DNA of 64,000 nt from Streptomyces venezuelae (GTDB lineage Bacteria; Actinomycetota; Actinomycetes; Streptomycetales; Streptomycetaceae). The translations under genes were made by a program, and so were the position numbers. A model generated the notes under the pieces. The model worked only from the letters and a program-made list of their open reading frames with translations, was not told the DNA's origin and did no database searches. Shown in pieces: positions 42,991 to 53,182 of the stretch. Each line of letters opens with the position of its first letter. Positions within the stretch are counted from its first letter, which is position 1. Where the stretch lies: positions 1,178,001 to 1,242,000 of the forward strand of contig NZ_CP029191.1 of the NCBI RefSeq assembly GCF_008642335.1. Direction: 5' to 3'.

Positions 42991-45659
42991 CAGGCCGTCT
43001 CGGTGACGAGGCGCTCGACGGCGGCGATGGCCTCGGGCACCGCGGCCGCGTTCTGACCGCCGCCCTGGGCGACGTCCGGCTTGCCGCCGCCACCGCCACC
43101 GAGGGTCTTGGCGGCCGTGCGGACCAGGTCACCGGCCTTGAGACCGCGCTCACGGGCCGCCTCGTTGGTGGCGATGACCGTCAGCGGGCGGCCGTTGGCC
43201 GTGGTGAAGAGGGCCACGACGGCCGGGCGGTCGCCCTGGATGCGGCCGCGCACGTCGAGGACCAGCTTGCGCAGGTCGTCGGCGCCCGTGCCGTCCGGCA
43301 CCTGACCGGTGACGAGTGCGACACCGCGTACGTCCTTGGCGGACTCGACGAGACCGGCGGCGGCCTGGAGGACCTTCTCCGCGCGGAACTTCTCGATCTC
43401 CTTCTCGGCGTCCTTCAGCTTGGCGAGCATGCCGGAGATCTTCTCGGGGAGCTCCTCGGGACGGCCCTTGACCAGCTCCTGGAGCTGGGCGACGACCGTG
43501 TGCTCCTTGGCGAGGAAGTTGTACGCGTCCACGCCGACCAGTGCCTCGATGCGGCGCACACCGGAGCCGATGGAGGACTCGCCGAGCAGCTTCACCAGGC
43601 CGAGCTGAGCGGTGTTGTGCACGTGGGTGCCGCCGCAGAGCTCCTTGGAGAAGTCGCCGATGGTGACGACGCGCACGCGCTCGCCGTACTTCTCGCCGAA
43701 CTCGGCGATGGCGCCCTGCTTCTTGGCGTCGTCGATCGACATGACCTCGGCCTGCACGTCCAGTTCCCTGGAGAGCACCGCGTTGATCTTCTGCTCGACG
43801 TCCGTCATCACGGCCGTGGGCACGGCGGACGGCGAACCGAAGTCGAAGCGGAAGCGGCCGGGCTGGTTCTCGGAACCGGCCTGGGCGGCCGTCGGGCCGA
43901 GCGCGTCGCGCAGCGCCTGGTGCGTGAGGTGCGTGGCGGAGTGGGCGCGGGCGATGGCGCGGCGGCGGTGCGCGTCGATCGAGGCCCAGACGGGGGCGCC
44001 GACGGTGATCTCGCCGACCTGGACGACACCCTTGTGGACGTGGACGCCGGGCACCGGCTTCTGCACGTCGCGGATCTCGACGACGGCGCCGCTGTCCGTG
44101 CGGATGCGGCCGGTGTCGCCGATCTGGCCGCCGCCCTCGGCGTAGAACGGGGTGCGGTCGAGGACGATCTCGACCTCGTCGCCCTCGGTGGCGGCGGGCG
44201 AGGAGACGCCGTTGACCAGCAGGCCGACGATCTGAGCCTCGTTCTCCGTGAGGGAGTAGCCCGTGAAGTCGGTGGCGCCGGCGGCGTCGGCGATCTCGCG
44301 GTAGGCGTGCAGGTCGGCGTGGCCGGTCTTCTTGGCCTTGGCGTCGGCCTTGGCGCGGTCCCGCTGCTCCTTCATCAGGCGGCGGAAGCCGTCCTCGTCC
44401 ACGGAGAGGCCCTGTTCGGCGGCCATCTCCAGGGTGAGGTCGATGGGGAAGCCCCACGTGTCGTGCAGGAGGAACGCCTTGTCGCCGGAGAGGACCTTGC
44501 CGCCGGCGGCCTTGGTCTCGGTGACGGCGGTGTCGAGGATGTTCGTGCCGCCCTTGAGGGCCTTGAGGAAGGCGGCCTCTTCGGCGAGCGCGACGGTCTC
44601 GATGCGCTTGCGGTCGGTGACGAGCTCCGGGTACTGCTGGCCCATCGTGTCGATGACGACGTCGACGAGGGCCTTGACGACGGGACCCGTGGCGCCGAGC
44701 AGGCGCATGTTGCGGATGGCGCGGCGCATGATGCGGCGCAGCACGTATCCACGGCCCTCGTTGCCGGGGGTGACGCCGTCGCCGATGAGCATCGTGGACG
44801 TACGGATGTGGTCGGCGACGACGCGCAGGGAGACGTCCGAGCCGTGCTCCGCGCCGTAGCGCACGCCGGTCAGCTCGGTGGCCTTGTCCATGACGACGCG
44901 GAGGGTGTCCGTCTCGTACATGTTCTGCACGCCCTGCAGGATCATCGCGAGGCGCTCCAGGCCGAGGCCCGTGTCGATGTTCTTCGACGGCAGCTCGCCG
45001 AGGATCGGGAAGTCCTCCTTGCCGTCGCCCGCGCCGCGCTCGTACTGCATGAAGACCAGGTTCCAGATCTCCACGTAGCGCTCGTCGTTGACGGCGGGGC
45101 CGCCCTCTTCGCCGAACTCGGGGCCGCGGTCGTAGTTGATCTCGGAGCACGGGCCGCAGGGTCCGGGCACGCCCATGGACCAGAAGTTGTCCTTCTTGCC
45201 CAGGCGCTGGATGCGCTCGGCGGGGACGCCGACCTTCTCGCGCCAGATCTGCTCGGCCTCGTCGTCGTCGAGGTAGACGGTGATCCACAGGCGCTCGGGG
45301 TCGAGGCCGAAGCCGCCCTTCTCGACCGGGCTGGTCAGCAGCTCCCAGGAGAGCGTGATGGCGCCTTCCTTGAAGTAGTCGCCGAAGGAGAAGTTGCCGC
45401 ACATCTGGAAGAACGTGCCGTGGCGCGTGGTCTTGCCGACCTCTTCGATGTCGGGCGTGCGCACGCACTTCTGCACGCTGGTGACGCGCGGCGCGGGCGG
45501 CTTGACCTCACCCAGGAAGTAGGGCTTGAACGGCACCATGCCGGCGGGGACGAGCAGCAGAGTCGGGTCGTCCGCGATGAGCGACGCCGAAGGGACGACG
45601 GTGTGCCCGCGCTCCTCGAAGAAGCTCAGCCAGCGGCGGCGGATTTCAGCCGACTCCAT
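42990..45659 (-). CDS. alaS: Alanyl-tRNA synthetase
   Basis: 889 residues, full length. Class II catalytic core at the N-terminus ([20 protein letters not shown]; motif 2 [20 protein letters not shown] read as [14 protein letters not shown]), tRNA-recognition helices, an editing domain with [19 protein letters not shown] and [13 protein letters not shown] zinc ligands, and a C-Ala domain ending in [16 protein letters not shown]. The start overlaps the small upstream gene (TGATG). The gene order is 45999 (DUF948), 45659 (small protein), alaS, ruvX. Confidence 0.98.
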   Translation of the reverse strand: MESAEIRRRWLSFFEERGHTVVPSASLIADDPTLLLVPAGMVPFKPYFLGEVKPPAPRVTSVQKCVRTPDIEEVGKTTRHGTFFQMCGNFSFGDYFKEGAITLSWELLTSPVEKGGFGLDPERLWITVYLDDDEAEQIWREKVGVPAERIQRLGKKDNFWSMGVPGPCGPCSEINYDRGPEFGEEGGPAVNDERYVEIWNLVFMQYERGAGDGKEDFPILGELPSKNIDTGLGLERLAMILQGVQNMYETDTLRVVMDKATELTGVRYGAEHGSDVSLRVVADHIRTSTMLIGDGVTPGNEGRGYVLRRIMRRAIRNMRLLGATGPVVKALVDVVIDTMGQQYPELVTDRKRIETVALAEEAAFLKALKGGTNILDTAVTETKAAGGKVLSGDKAFLLHDTWGFPIDLTLEMAAEQGLSVDEDGFRRLMKEQRDRAKADAKAKKTGHADLHAYREIADAAGATDFTGYSLTENEAQIVGLLVNGVSSPAATEGDEVEIVLDRTPFYAEGGGQIGDTGRIRTDSGAVVEIRDVQKPVPGVHVHKGVVQVGEITVGAPVWASIDAHRRRAIARAHSATHLTHQALRDALGPTAAQAGSENQPGRFRFDFGSPSAVPTAVMTDVEQKINAVLSRELDVQAEVMSIDDAKKQGAIAEFGEKYGERVRVVTIGDFSKELCGGTHVHNTAQLGLVKLLGESSIGSGVRRIEALVGVDAYNFLAKEHTVVAQLQELVKGRPEELPEKISGMLAKLKDAEKEIEKFRAEKVLQAAAGLVESAKDVRGVALVTGQVPDGTGADDLRKLVLDVRGRIQGDRPAVVALFTTANGRPLTVIATNEAARERGLKAGDLVRTAAKTLGGGGGGKPDVAQGGGQNAAAVPEAIAAVERLVTETA

Positions 45660-45991
45660 CAGTGGTCCTCATTCCGGTTGTACTGCGTCTTCATGTCGTT
45701 CTTGTAGCTGCTGTGGTTCTCGATGACCGCGAAGCGGCGCGGCGGGGCCAGTTCGGCCTCGGGGTCGTTCCGCAGGCCCAGCGCCTCGCCCAGTTCGGCT
45801 TCGCGCTCGACCATGCCGTCACGGATGTCGAGTGCGAAGTCCTTCAGGCGGTGCCCCGTCTCGATCGCCTTGTTCGCGGCCTGCGCGGCGAGGCTCTCGG
45901 GGGTCAGCTGCTTGAGCTTGCGGTTGACCTTGGTGGTGGCCCATACGCCGGCGGCTGCGCCCGCGGTGAACCAGAACGTACGGCGGAACAT
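45659..45991 (-). CDS. Small conserved actinobacterial protein (DUF6167-like)
   Basis: 110 residues. It starts [20 protein letters not shown], a weak hydrophobic N-terminus that could anchor it to the membrane, then a helical charged region ([20 protein letters not shown]) and a hydrophilic tail with many Asn and Tyr. I recognise it as the small protein commonly found just before alaS in Streptomyces; function is unknown. It overlaps alaS by one base (TGATG) and follows the DUF948 gene by 7 nt. Confidence 0.85.
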   Translation of the reverse strand: MFRRTFWFTAGAAAGVWATTKVNRKLKQLTPESLAAQAANKAIETGHRLKDFALDIRDGMVEREAELGEALGLRNDPEAELAPPRRFAVIENHSSYKNDMKTQYNRNEDH

Positions 45992-45998
45992 CGCTGCG

Positions 45999-46457
45999 TC
46001 AGTCCCTCTTGGTCCGGTTGGCCCGCTTGGTCCGTCGCGCGGACGGGACGGTGCGACCCACGATCACCGTACGACGGGACGGCTTGGCGGGCATGTCCTT
46101 TGTTTCGGGGGCGGTCTTGCGGCCGATGGCCCTGCGCACGCCGTAGCCGAACGCGGCGACTTTGACGAGCGGGCCGCCGAAGGTCGAGGCGACCGTCGTG
46201 GACAGCGCCGACGCGTTCGACGTGACCTCCTGGACGTCGGAGGCGATGGCGTCGACCCGGTCGATCTGCGTCTGCGCGGTGCGCACCGCGGTGGAGGCGT
46301 CGGCCAGGAGCGGGACCGCCTGCTCGGTCACGTCCGCGACGAGCTTGGTGGTCGCCCTGAGCGTCTGGGCCAGCCTCGCCAGTGCCACCGCGAGGAAGGA
46401 GACCAGGATCGCCCAGAAGACAGCCACCAGGATCCCGGCAACCTCTCCACCGGACAC
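45999..46457 (-). CDS. DUF948 domain protein
   Basis: 152 residues. One N-terminal transmembrane helix (VAGILVAVFWAILVSFLAVA) and a helical region (about 35-95) with methyl-accepting-like heptads (LVADVTEQAVPLLADASTAV, then TQIDRVDAIASDVQEVTS), followed by a basic C-terminal tail. DUF948 proteins are membrane-bound and of unknown function, often next to alaS in actinobacteria. First gene of the alaS operon; divergent from the ATPase gene. Confidence 0.88.
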   Translation of the reverse strand: MSGGEVAGILVAVFWAILVSFLAVALARLAQTLRATTKLVADVTEQAVPLLADASTAVRTAQTQIDRVDAIASDVQEVTSNASALSTTVASTFGGPLVKVAAFGYGVRRAIGRKTAPETKDMPAKPSRRTVIVGRTVPSARRTKRANRTKRD

Positions 46458-46590
46458 TTGGCACCGCTCCCTGGATCTCGTCCCTGAACTTCGTTCTGAA
46501 CATCGAAAAGTCGTCCCCCGACCCTATCGCGCCGGGGGCGCCGCTCCGTACCGCATTCCTCCGCGCGCTTCCAGGAGTTGTCCGCAGCGA

Positions 46591-46620
46591 TTGTACGGAC
46601 CGCATACGGATGAGTACCCT
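46591..46620 (+). promoter_or_regulatory. Promoter giving a leaderless ATPase mRNA
   Basis: TTGTAC (46591-46596) and TACCCT (46615-46620) with an 18-bp spacer. A start site 7-9 nt after the -10 box falls at 46627-46629, immediately before the ATG at 46630. No ribosome site precedes that ATG. Confidence 0.65.
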
Positions 46621-46629
46621 CCGTACCCT

Positions 46630-48762
46630 ATGCGACCTTCTCAGTCCGGCAATCTTCCCCTGGAACTGAACGCCTTCGTCGGTCGGGACACCGAACTCGC
46701 CGAACTCGCCACGGCTTTGGAGGCGGGTCGGCTGGTCACGGTGACGGGGGTCGGCGGGGTCGGGAAGTCGCGGCTCGCGGTGCGGGCGGCGGCGCGGAGC
46801 AGAGTGCGCGACGGCGCCTGGCTGGTGGATCTCACGGCGCTGCGGGACGCCGAGCTGCTCGAGCACGCGGTCGCCGACGCCCTGGGTCTCACGGACCACA
46901 CGAAGCGGCCGCCGCGCCAGGTGCTGCTCGGGCACCTCGCGGAGCGGGAACTGCTCCTGGTCGTCGACGGCTTCGAGCTCCTCGTCGACGCGTGCGCCTC
47001 GCTGGTGCGCGATCTCCTTGTGCACTCCCCCGGCCTCCGCGTGCTCGCGGTGGGGCGCAGGCCGCTGGAGATCGAGGGCGAGCGGCTCTTCCCGCTCGCG
47101 CCGATGCCGGGCCCGGACGCCGCGGCGCTCTTCACCGACCGGGCGGTGGCGGGCCTGCCCGGCTTCGCCCTGGACGACGGCAACCGCGCGGACGTCATGG
47201 AGCTGTGCCGCCGTCTCGACGGGATTCCGCTCGCGGTGGAGCTGGCCGCGGGACGGCTGCGGGCGCTCTCGCCCGCGCAGCTGCTCGCCCGGCTCGACGA
47301 CCGGTTCCGGCTGCTCACGGGCGTACGACGCGACGCGCCGCCGCGGCATCAGACACTGCGCACCGCCATCGGCTGGAGCCACGAGCTGTGCGCGCCGCGG
47401 GAGCGGCTGCTGTGGTCGCGCCTCTCGGTGTTCGCCGGGCAGTTCGACCTGGAGGCCGCCGAGTACATCTGCGCCGGGGACGGGCTGCCCGCCGACGACG
47501 TGCTCGACGTACTGGACGAGCTGCTCGCCCAGTCCATCGTGACCCGTGAGGTCGGGCCGTCGGGCGTGCGCTACCGCATGCTCGACACGGTCAGGGCGTA
47601 CGGCGCCGACTGGCTGGCGGCGGCGGGCGAGAGCGGCCGGCTGCGGCGCAGGCACCGCGACTGGTTCATGGGGCTCGCCACCTGGTGCGAGCTGGACTGG
47701 TTCTCGCCGCGCCAGCCGGAGGTCGCCGCCCTCGTCGACCTCGAACTGCCCAACCTGCGCGCTGCCCTGGAGTTCTGTTTGACCGAGGACGACCAGACCC
47801 ACCTGGGGCAGTACCTCGCCGGCACGCTCTGGTTCTACTGGGCGGGCTGCGGCCGTCTCGCGGAGGGCAGGCACTGGCTCGACCGGGCCCTTGAGCTGGA
47901 CGGCGGGCACGACGACTCGCGGCTCAAGGCACTGTGGGTGCTCGGCTACGTGGCGGTGCTGCAGGGCGACACGGTCGCCGCGCTGGCCGCGCTGCACGAG
48001 TGCCGGGAGGGCGCGGAGCGGGCGGGCAGCGCGCTCGCGGCGGCGTACGCGGAGCACCGCATCGGCTGCCTGGCCCTGGTCACGGACGATCTGCCCCGCG
48101 CGGAGGCACTGCTGCGCTCGGCGCTGGAGCGGTACCGGGAGATCGGTGAGCTCAACAGCAACGTCCTCATGGGGCAGACCGAGCTCGCCATGGCGCTGGT
48201 CTTCCGGGGCGAGCTCGCGGTGGCGGTGGAGCTCTGCGAGGAGGTGCGCCGGGTCTGCGACGACCACGGGGAGCGCTGGACCCTCGCGTACGCCCTTTAC
48301 GTGCTGGGGTTCGCGGCGTGGACCCGCGGTGAGGCGGGGACGGCGCGGGAGCTGCTCGCCGAGTCGCTCCGCACCGACCACCGCTTCCACGACCTGCTCG
48401 GCACGGTCCTGTCCATCGAGCTGCTGGCGCTGTTCACGGCAGCGGAGGGCGATCCGGCGGAGGCGGCGGTGCTGCAGGGCGCCGCGGCGAGCATCTGGCC
48501 GTCGGTGGGGCTGCCGCTGTTCGGCTCGGTGCACTTCGGCAGGCCGCATCTGATGTGCGAGCGGCAGGCGCGCGAGGCGCTGGGCGATGTGCGGTACGAG
48601 GAGTGCGTGCGGGCGGGTGCGGGCCTCGGCCTGGACGCGGCGGTCGCCCGGGCGCTGGGCAGCGGGCCCGGAAACGAGCGAACCCGCCGCCTGCCCCGCC
48701 GGGAAGGGCGGGGAGGCGACGGGCTGCAGCAGGGTGAGCTACGTCCGGGTCAGCGGGCGTAG
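46630..48762 (+). CDS. STAND-like ATPase with TPR-like repeats (AfsR/LuxR-type without HTH)
   Basis: 710 residues. A nucleotide-binding domain with FVGRDTELAELATALEAGRL, Walker A TGVGGVGKS (39-47) and Walker B LLLVVDGFE (about 108-115), then GIPLAVELAAGRLRALSP and WSHELCAPRERLLWSRLSVF as in AfsR and LuxR-family STAND regulators. From about 380 on are TPR-like helical repeats (LAALHECREGAERAGSALAA). No N-terminal SARP domain and no C-terminal LuxR helix-turn-helix were seen, so it may act through a partner. It interrupts the minus-strand run between rpsD and the DUF948-alaS operon, and its last 13 nt overlap the end of rpsD. Confidence 0.88.
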   Translation: MRPSQSGNLPLELNAFVGRDTELAELATALEAGRLVTVTGVGGVGKSRLAVRAAARSRVRDGAWLVDLTALRDAELLEHAVADALGLTDHTKRPPRQVLLGHLAERELLLVVDGFELLVDACASLVRDLLVHSPGLRVLAVGRRPLEIEGERLFPLAPMPGPDAAALFTDRAVAGLPGFALDDGNRADVMELCRRLDGIPLAVELAAGRLRALSPAQLLARLDDRFRLLTGVRRDAPPRHQTLRTAIGWSHELCAPRERLLWSRLSVFAGQFDLEAAEYICAGDGLPADDVLDVLDELLAQSIVTREVGPSGVRYRMLDTVRAYGADWLAAAGESGRLRRRHRDWFMGLATWCELDWFSPRQPEVAALVDLELPNLRAALEFCLTEDDQTHLGQYLAGTLWFYWAGCGRLAEGRHWLDRALELDGGHDDSRLKALWVLGYVAVLQGDTVAALAALHECREGAERAGSALAAAYAEHRIGCLALVTDDLPRAEALLRSALERYREIGELNSNVLMGQTELAMALVFRGELAVAVELCEEVRRVCDDHGERWTLAYALYVLGFAAWTRGEAGTARELLAESLRTDHRFHDLLGTVLSIELLALFTAAEGDPAEAAVLQGAAASIWPSVGLPLFGSVHFGRPHLMCERQAREALGDVRYEECVRAGAGLGLDAAVARALGSGPGNERTRRLPRREGRGGDGLQQGELRPGQRA
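48683..48723 (-). terminator. rpsD terminator inside the ATPase coding sequence
   Basis: Arms CCCGCCGCCT-GCCCCGCC and GGGCGGGGA-GGCGACGGG (48683-48700 and 48706-48723), with one bulge and one mismatch, 26 nt after the rpsD stop on the minus strand. The sequence also encodes the basic C-terminus of the ATPase (RTRRLPRREGRGGDGL). Confidence 0.6.
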
Positions 48763-49364
48763 TACTCGACGACGAGCTGCTCGTCGCAGATCACGGGGAT
48801 CTCCTTGCGGTTCGGGTCGCGGTCCAGGCGGAAGGCCAGGGCCTTCAGGTTCACCTGGAGGTAGCGCGGGGTCTCACCGTCGGGGGCGAAGCCACCCTCG
48901 CGCGCGACCTGGAACAGCGGCTTCTCGCGGCTGCGCTCGCGGACCATCACGACGTCGTCGGGACGGACGCGGTACGACGGCTTGTCGACCTTGCCGCCGT
49001 TGACCTCGATGTGGCCGTGCACGACCATCTGGCGGGCCTGGTAGATCGTGCGGGCGATGCCCGAACGCAGAACCAGGGCGTCGAGACGACGCTCCAGCTC
49101 GATGACCAGGGCCTCACCGGTCTTGAGCTGCGTCTTGGACGCGCGCTCGTAGGCACGGACGAGCTGGCGCTCCGAGAGGTCGTACTGCGCGCGCAGCCGC
49201 TGCTTCTCGAGCAGACGGACCTTGTAGTCCGAGTTCTGCTTGCGCCCACGGCCGTGCTCGCCCGGCGGGTAGGGACGGGCCTCGAAGTACTTGACGGCCT
49301 TCGGGGTCAGCGCGATGCCGAGGGCACGCGACTTCTTGACCTTGGGGCGGGACTGGTTCGGCAT
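48750..49364 (-). CDS. rpsD: 30S ribosomal protein S4
   Basis: 204 residues; binds 16S rRNA early in 30S assembly. N-terminal RPKVKKSRALGIALTPKAVK, then the S4 RNA-binding domain with LVIELERRLDALVLRSGIAR, then TIYQARQMVVHGHIEVNG. It stands alone here, outside the alpha operon, as in other actinobacteria. GAGAGG precedes the ATG by about 8 nt. Its 3' end overlaps the convergent ATPase gene by 13 nt. Confidence 0.98.
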   Translation of the reverse strand: MPNQSRPKVKKSRALGIALTPKAVKYFEARPYPPGEHGRGRKQNSDYKVRLLEKQRLRAQYDLSERQLVRAYERASKTQLKTGEALVIELERRLDALVLRSGIARTIYQARQMVVHGHIEVNGGKVDKPSYRVRPDDVVMVRERSREKPLFQVAREGGFAPDGETPRYLQVNLKALAFRLDRDPNRKEIPVICDEQLVVEYYAR

Positions 49365-49725
49365 GAACCAACCTCTCTGTTCTCTGTGAAATCGGCTTCA
49401 CCAGGGTTAGGGGAGGTCGCAATCCGCAGCCTGGGAAACCTCGCGGGCCGTGGGCTCGAAAGCCGTGGGGCCGTGAGGCAGCCGCTCCCTGGTCTGGGCA
49501 CAATGTGCAGCACGCGAGTGGCCCACCGACCGATTCCGCGGGGCCGTGGGCTCCGGGTGGTGGTGGGCTGCCCGCGACACCTTCGACGGTGCGCGACGCT
49601 CCTGGATCCCCTCGCGCCTTACGGCGGCGGGGTTCCGGCTGGATGTCCCGTTCTGGTGGTGCCGGTACGAGACCGGACACGGGACGCAGCACTTCGGGCA
49701 AGTGTACCGGGTACGGCGGGGTGCT
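49365..49725 (-). other. Non-coding gap upstream of rpsD
   Basis: No gene is supported in these 361 nt. On the minus strand TACACT (49706-49701) could be a -10 box, giving a leader of about 330 nt; a GTACCGGGTAC palindrome (49704-49714) overlaps it. S4 is autoregulated through mRNA in other bacteria, but I found no structure I could assign. Confidence 0.4.
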
Positions 49726-51087
49726 TCAGCCCTCGGGCTGCTCGCCCCGCAGGCGGGCGCGGACCCGCTCGACCACGTCGGCGTACCGGGCCTCCGCGCC
49801 GTACCTCGTCGGGTGGTAGTAGCGCTTTCCCTCGATGGTGTCCGGTGCGTACTGCTGGGTGGCGATGCCGCCGGGGACGTCGTGCGGGTACACGTACCCC
49901 TGGGCGTGGCCCAGCTTGGCCGCGCCCTTGTAGTGCCCGTCGCGCAGGTGGGGCGGGACGGGGCCCGCGAGGCCACCGCGGACGTCGGCCTGGGCCTGCT
50001 GGATCGCGATCGTCGCGGCGTTCGACTTCGGGGCCAGGGCCAGCGCGATCGTGGCGTGGCTGAGGGTGAGCGCGGCCTCCGGGAAGCCGATCATGGCGAC
50101 GGCCTGGGCGGCGGCGACCGCGGTGGGCAGGGCCGTCGGGTCGGCGAGGCCGATGTCCTCGCTGGCGGAGATCATGAGGCGCCGGGCGATGAAGCGGGGG
50201 TCCTCGCCCGCCTCGATCATGCGGGCCAGATAGTGCAGGGCGGCGTCCACGTCCGAGCCGCGGATGGATTTGATGAGGGCGCTCGCGACGTCGTAGTGCT
50301 GGTCGCCGTCGCGGTCGTACTTCACGGCGGCCCGGTCGACGGACTCCTCCAGCGTCTGGAGGGTGATCTCCTTCTCGCCCTTGGCGAGCGCCGAGCCCGC
50401 GCCCGCCTCCAGTGCGGTGAGCGCACGGCGGGCGTCGCCGCCCGCGATCCGCAGCAGGTGCTCCTCCGCCTCCTCGGGCAGCTCGACCGCGCCGGCCAGG
50501 CCCCGCTCGTCGACGATCGCCCGGCGCAGCAGGCCGCGCAGGTCGTCGTCGGTGAGCGGTTCGAGCGTGAGGAGCAGGGAGCGGGACAGGAGCGGCGAGA
50601 TGATCGAGAAGTACGGATTCTCCGTCGTCGCCGCGATCAGCGTGACCCAGCGGTTCTCCACGGCGGGCAGCAAGGAGTCCTGCTGCGCCTTGCTGAAGCG
50701 GTGGATCTCGTCGAGGAAGAGGACGGTCTCCTTGCCGTGGCCGCCCATCGCCCGGCGGGCGCCGTCGATCACGGCGCGCACTTCCTTGACGCCCGCGGTG
50801 ATCGCGGAGAGCTCGACGAAGCGCTTGTTCGTGGCCTTGGAGACCACGTACGCGAGGGTGGTCTTGCCGATGCCGGGCGGGCCCCACAGGAAGACCGAGG
50901 ACGGTCCCGCGGGCCCTCCGCCGCCCTCGCCGACGAGGCGGCGCAGCGGCGAGCCGGGCTTCAGCAGGTGCTGCTGGCCGACGACCTCGTCGAGGGTGCG
51001 GGGGCGCATCCGGACGGCCAGGGGGCTGCTGGACGGGTCCTTCTCCTGGCGGTCTTCGGCTGCGGCGGTGAACAGATCGGGCTCCAC
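49726..51087 (-). CDS. rarA: Replication-associated recombination protein A (MgsA/RarA AAA ATPase)
   Basis: 453 residues. AAA+ core with [20 protein letters not shown], Walker [17 protein letters not shown], Walker [21 protein letters not shown] and sensor 1 [17 protein letters not shown]. The C-terminal tetramerisation domain includes [20 protein letters not shown] and [11 protein letters not shown]. It acts at stalled replication forks with RecA and SSB. It follows the VKOR gene by 47 nt on the same strand. Confidence 0.97.
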   Translation of the reverse strand: MEPDLFTAAAEDRQEKDPSSSPLAVRMRPRTLDEVVGQQHLLKPGSPLRRLVGEGGGGPAGPSSVFLWGPPGIGKTTLAYVVSKATNKRFVELSAITAGVKEVRAVIDGARRAMGGHGKETVLFLDEIHRFSKAQQDSLLPAVENRWVTLIAATTENPYFSIISPLLSRSLLLTLEPLTDDDLRGLLRRAIVDERGLAGAVELPEEAEEHLLRIAGGDARRALTALEAGAGSALAKGEKEITLQTLEESVDRAAVKYDRDGDQHYDVASALIKSIRGSDVDAALHYLARMIEAGEDPRFIARRLMISASEDIGLADPTALPTAVAAAQAVAMIGFPEAALTLSHATIALALAPKSNAATIAIQQAQADVRGGLAGPVPPHLRDGHYKGAAKLGHAQGYVYPHDVPGGIATQQYAPDTIEGKRYYHPTRYGAEARYADVVERVRARLRGEQPEG

Positions 51088-51134
51088 GTCAAGAACCCTA
51101 TGTCACCCCACTGACAATCCCTCCGGGCAGCCGG

Positions 51135-51776
51135 TCAGGCCCAGAGGTCGGCGCCCCAGCGGGTGAGGATCAGCATCGCGATGACGCCGGTGTGCATGAC
51201 CGGCAGCGCCCAGGTGAAGTCCGCGAGGAAGCTCCTGGCCCAGGCGGGCGCGGGCAGGAAGCCGGCGCGGATGTTGGACGAGGTGACGTACCAGAACATG
51301 ACGAGCGTCATGATCCAGGCGAGCGTGCACCAGAGGCAGAGCGCGTTGATGTGGTAGAGCGACTGGATCATCAGCCAGGTGCAGAAGCCGACGCCGAAGA
51401 GCGTGCCCGCGTTGAACGTGAGCCAGTACCAGCGGGGGAAGCGGGCTCCCGCGAGGAGGCTCATGCCGACGCAGATCACGATGCCGTAGGCGACCAGGCC
51501 CAGCATCGGGTTGGGGAAGCCGAACGCCTCGGCCTGCTCGCTCTTCATGATGCTGCCGCAGGCGACGACCGGGTTGATGCTGCAGCCCGGCTGGAAGTTC
51601 GGGTCCTTCAGGAGCTCGAACTTGTCGAGCGTGATGACCCAGGAGGCGAGCAGACCGCCCGCGCCGGTGATCACCAGGAGCAGGGCGAGCGCGCGGCTGC
51701 CGCCGACGGAACGGGGCGCGGCGGTGCGCTCCTGCTCGTCCAGGGCGCCGTCCTTCGCTGACATCGTTTTGCTCAT
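51135..51776 (-). CDS. Vitamin K epoxide reductase family protein
   Basis: 213 residues with four or five transmembrane helices. The four redox cysteines are present: C65 and C73 (PGCSINPVVACGS) in the first loop, and the active pair C147-x-x-C150 (ALCLWC). Bacterial VKOR re-oxidises DsbA-type oxidants through menaquinone for disulfide formation outside the cell. No fused or adjacent thioredoxin-like DsbA is visible, so the partner is elsewhere. I use the ATG at 51776; a second ATG 12 nt later is possible. Confidence 0.93.
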   Translation of the reverse strand: MSKTMSAKDGALDEQERTAAPRSVGGSRALALLLVITGAGGLLASWVITLDKFELLKDPNFQPGCSINPVVACGSIMKSEQAEAFGFPNPMLGLVAYGIVICVGMSLLAGARFPRWYWLTFNAGTLFGVGFCTWLMIQSLYHINALCLWCTLAWIMTLVMFWYVTSSNIRAGFLPAPAWARSFLADFTWALPVMHTGVIAMLILTRWGADLWA

Positions 51777-51856
51777 CACGCCGTTCCGTCGCTTGTGGTG
51801 GCCGCGGGCAGGGACATTGTGCCGTACGTACCTGTGTGTCCGTCCCCGGAACGGCA

Positions 51857-51884
51857 ACGCGGGGTCCGTTTCCGGACCCCGCGT
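51857..51884 (-). terminator. hisS terminator
   Basis: A perfect 12-bp stem (51857-51868 with 51873-51884) and a TTTC loop, 22 nt after the hisS stop on the minus strand. Confidence 0.85.
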
Positions 51885-51906
51885 GGAAAAGTGCCTCTCC
51901 GGCGCG

Positions 51907-53169
51907 CTACGCCAGCTTCGCCGTGAGCACCGCGACGATGTCATCGACCGCGACGGCGCTCTGCTCCCCGGACTCCATGTCCTTGAGCTGGACGACGCCT
52001 TCGGCGAGGTCGCGCTCACCGGCGACGACGGTGAAACGCGCGCCGCTGCGGTTGGCGTTCTTCATCGCGCCCTTGAGGCCCTTCCCGCCGTACGAGAAGT
52101 CCGCCGCGACGCCCGCCTTGCGCAGCTCGGTCACCTTGGCGAACAGGACGCGGCGCGCCTCGTCGCCGAGCGGCACCGCGAACACGCTGGTGGACGCGGG
52201 CAGTTCGAGCTCGACGCCCTCCGCCTCCAGGGCGAGCACCGTGCGGTCCACGCCGAGCGCCCAGCCGACCGAGGGCAGCGAGGGGCCGCCGATCATCTCG
52301 GAGAGGCCGTCGTAGCGCCCGCCGCCGCCGACCGCGGACTGCGAGCCGAGGCCGTCGTGGACGAACTCGAAGGTCGTGCGGGTGTAGTAGTCCAGGCCGC
52401 GGACGAGCTTCTCGTCGTCCTCGAAGGCGACGCCCGCCGCCGTGATCAGCTCGCGGACCTGCTCGTGGTACGCCTTGCAGGCGTCGCACAGGTAGTCGCG
52501 CAGCGAGGGCGCGCCGACGAGCTGCTTCTGGACGTCGGCCCGCTTGTCGTCGAGGACGCGCAGCGGGTTGATGTCGATACGTCGACGTGTCTCCTCGTCC
52601 AGGTCCAGGCCGCGCAGGAACTCCTGCAGCGCGGCGCGGTAGACGGGGCGGCACTCCTTGTCGCCGAGCGAGTTCAGCAGGATCCGGAAGTTCCGCAGGC
52701 CGAGGGCGCGGTACGCCTGGTCGGCCAGGATGATCAGCTCGGCGTCGAGCGCCGGGTCCTCGGCGCCGATCGCCTCGGCGCCGACCTGGGAGAAGTGCCT
52801 GTAGCGGCCCTTCTGGGGGCGCTCGTACCGGTAGTAGGAGCCGGAGTACCAGAGCTTGACGGGGAGGTTGCCCGCCTTGTGGAGGTTGCCCTCCAGGGCC
52901 GCGCGCAGGACGGAGGCGGTGCCTTCGGGGCGCAGCGCGAGCTCGTCGCCGCCCTTGGTGGTGAAGGCGTACATCTCCTTGGTGACGATGTCGGTGGACT
53001 CACCGACACCGCGCGCGAACAGCTCGACGTTCTCGAACCCGGGCGTCTCGATGTAGCCGTAGCCGGAGTTGCGCAGCGGCGCGGCGATGGCCTCGCGGAC
53101 CGCGAGGAACTTCGCGGAGTCCGGCGGAAGCAGGTCGTACGTGCCCTTGGGGGCCTTGAAGGTGCTCAC
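51907..53169 (-). CDS. hisS: Histidyl-tRNA synthetase
   Basis: 420 residues, class II. Motif 2 [20 protein letters not shown], His-specific loops [20 protein letters not shown] and [20 protein letters not shown], motif 3 [14 protein letters not shown], and a C-terminal anticodon-binding domain (about 320-420). ATG at 53169. It starts 13 nt after the metallo-hydrolase gene, a conserved actinobacterial pair. Confidence 0.98.
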   Translation of the reverse strand: MSTFKAPKGTYDLLPPDSAKFLAVREAIAAPLRNSGYGYIETPGFENVELFARGVGESTDIVTKEMYAFTTKGGDELALRPEGTASVLRAALEGNLHKAGNLPVKLWYSGSYYRYERPQKGRYRHFSQVGAEAIGAEDPALDAELIILADQAYRALGLRNFRILLNSLGDKECRPVYRAALQEFLRGLDLDEETRRRIDINPLRVLDDKRADVQKQLVGAPSLRDYLCDACKAYHEQVRELITAAGVAFEDDEKLVRGLDYYTRTTFEFVHDGLGSQSAVGGGGRYDGLSEMIGGPSLPSVGWALGVDRTVLALEAEGVELELPASTSVFAVPLGDEARRVLFAKVTELRKAGVAADFSYGGKGLKGAMKNANRSGARFTVVAGERDLAEGVVQLKDMESGEQSAVAVDDIVAVLTAKLA

Positions 53170-53182
53170 GGAATTTCTCTCG

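Noticed and set aside
46630..48762. LuxR-type regulator
   Set aside because: The ATPase half fits, but no C-terminal helix-turn-helix is present, so I do not call it a DNA-binding regulator.
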